DNA of 5,929 bases from the NCBI GenBank assembly GCA_030039095.1, contig JASHQP010000052.1, positions 1-5,929 of the forward strand. Direction: 5' to 3'. A model generated the notes under the pieces. It had not been told where the DNA came from and made no database searches. It saw nothing but the letters and a program-made list of their open reading frames with translations. The DNA is from Streptosporangiaceae bacterium (GTDB taxonomy: Bacteria > Actinomycetota > Actinomycetes > Streptosporangiales > Streptosporangiaceae). Positions 5,123 to 5,929 of the stretch are shown here, piece by piece. The stretch's first letter is position 1. The number at the start of each line of letters is the position of its first letter. Position numbers and translations under genes: made by a program.

Positions 5123-5929
5123 TCGAATGTCCAGGGGCCGGGCAGCATCAGCGGCCCGTAAGGTGTGAGGCCGGCCTGGGTCGCGAGCCGCCACACCGGT
5201 CCCCAGGCCTCGGTGAGCAGGGAGGCGCCGGGGGCAAGGGCCGCTGCCCGGTCGCTGGACGGGCGCAGCCGTTCGAGCGGGGTGTTTCTCGGGTAGATGC
5301 GCAGCGGCGCGGTGGCGGGCAGGCCCGCACGGCGGCGAGCGATCGCCGCCGCCCTGTCCATGCCGCCGAGCTCGTCCACCAGGCCGTTGGCGAGCGCATC
5401 GGCCCCGGTCCATACCCGGCCCCTGGCCAGCTCGTGCACGCGTTCCGGCGACATCCGGCGGCCCTGCGCAACCTTGCCGGTGAAGTCCGCGTAGATGTGG
5501 TCGAGCCAGTCGTTGACCAGCGCCCACTCGTCCTCGCTGAACGGGCGGGTGGTGTTGAACATGTCCGAGTGCGCGCCCTCGGTGACCGAGTCCGTGGTGA
5601 TCCCGGCGCGGCCGAGCAGCCCGCCGACCACGGGCTTGCCGGACAGCACCCCGATCGAGCCGGTGATCGTGCCGGCCTGGGCGACGATGGCGTCGGCGGC
5701 CATCGCGATGAAGTAGCCGCCGGACGCGGCGACGTCGCCCATCGAGACCACCACTGGCTTGCCCGCGTTGCGGGCGCGCACCACCTCGCGCCAGATCGTG
5801 TCGGAGGCGACGTACGAGCCGCCCGGGCTGTTGACGCGCAGCAGGATCGCGCGGGCGCCGTCGTCGGCGGCCGCGGCGCGCAGCGCGGCGCCGATCGTGT
5901 CCGAGCCCATGGCGCCGCCGGACAGCGGG
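5119..5929 (-). CDS. sppA: S49-family signal peptide peptidase (SppA), C-terminal part, cut by the window edge
   Basis: SppA proteases are membrane-bound serine peptidases that digest signal peptides after secretion. The visible 269 residues enter from the right edge (PLSGGAMGSDTIG...) and end at TGA 5121-5119. Seen in order are the oxyanion-region motif LLRVNSPGGSY, the nucleophile Ser in GDVAASGGYFIA (codon 5724-5722), TITGSIGV, then FSEDEWALVNDWLDHIYADF and GRVWTGADALANGLVDELGG, all typical of the family. The position that holds the catalytic Lys in short 36K-type SppA aligns with EGAHSDM here and has no Lys. This suits the long 67K type, where the Lys sits in the N-terminal half of a duplicated protein, outside this window. 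The in-frame ATG at 5910 is therefore unlikely to be the start. The tail after about residue 195 is Leu- and Pro-rich and less conserved. The gene leads into the flavin reductase gene through a GTGA overlap. Confidence 0.9.
   Translation of the reverse strand, partial: PLSGGAMGSDTIGAALRAAAADDGARAILLRVNSPGGSYVASDTIWREVVRARNAGKPVVVSMGDVAASGGYFIAMAADAIVAQAGTITGSIGVLSGKPVVGGLLGRAGITTDSVTEGAHSDMFNTTRPFSEDEWALVNDWLDHIYADFTGKVAQGRRMSPERVHELARGRVWTGADALANGLVDELGGMDRAAAIARRRAGLPATAPLRIYPRNTPLERLRPSSDRAAALAPGASLLTEAWGPVWRLATQAGLTPYGPLMLPGPWTFE

Noticed and set aside
5123..5527. Upstream extension of the flavin reductase frame
   Set aside because: It overlaps sppA in another frame and reads as an Arg/Pro/Gly-rich shadow. 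The GTGA overlap marks the real start.

Overview
The window is very GC-rich, with G or C at almost every third codon position, frequent GTG starts and short intergenic gaps. Together with the family-level look of the proteins, this points to a high-GC actinobacterium. Genus cannot be told from the sequence.

Layout, left to right. (1) At the left edge, on the minus strand, is the first part of an unrecognised gene that runs out of the window. Upstream of it is a perfect 7-2-7 inverted repeat (158-173) that looks like an operator. (2) Next is a minus-strand pair: an ArsR/SmtB-type repressor (1926-2267) whose end overlaps the start of an MgtA-type magnesium P-type ATPase (235-1942). The ATPase is broken: it keeps TM1-4, the A domain, the phosphorylation site and half the N domain, then jumps to the last membrane segments in another frame. 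The catalytic hinge and TM5 to about TM8 are missing. (3) Upstream of arsR is a small minus-strand reading frame (2361-2561) with an excellent ribosome-binding site. Its coding signal moves to another frame in the middle and back again, so it looks like a frameshifted remnant. (4) On the plus strand is hutI (2655-3926), imidazolonepropionase of histidine breakdown. Its catalytic core is intact, but a 19-bp tandem duplication near the 3' end has shifted the frame and lengthened the C-terminus. (5) A plus-strand two-TM membrane protein of unknown function (3975-4676) follows. It runs tail-to-tail into a minus-strand flavin-reductase-domain protein (4607-5122), with a long inverted repeat (4563-4610) at the boundary. 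(6) The flavin reductase gene starts on a GTGA overlap with the stop of an S49-family protease (sppA-like), which is cut by the right edge.

No mobile element, CRISPR array, RNA gene or recognisable new multi-gene system is visible. The most interesting signal is decay: three lesions of different kinds (internal deletion, paired frameshift, tandem-duplication frameshift) lie within about 3.6 kb, while the genes on the right look intact. Whether these are real or assembly artefacts cannot be decided from this sequence alone.
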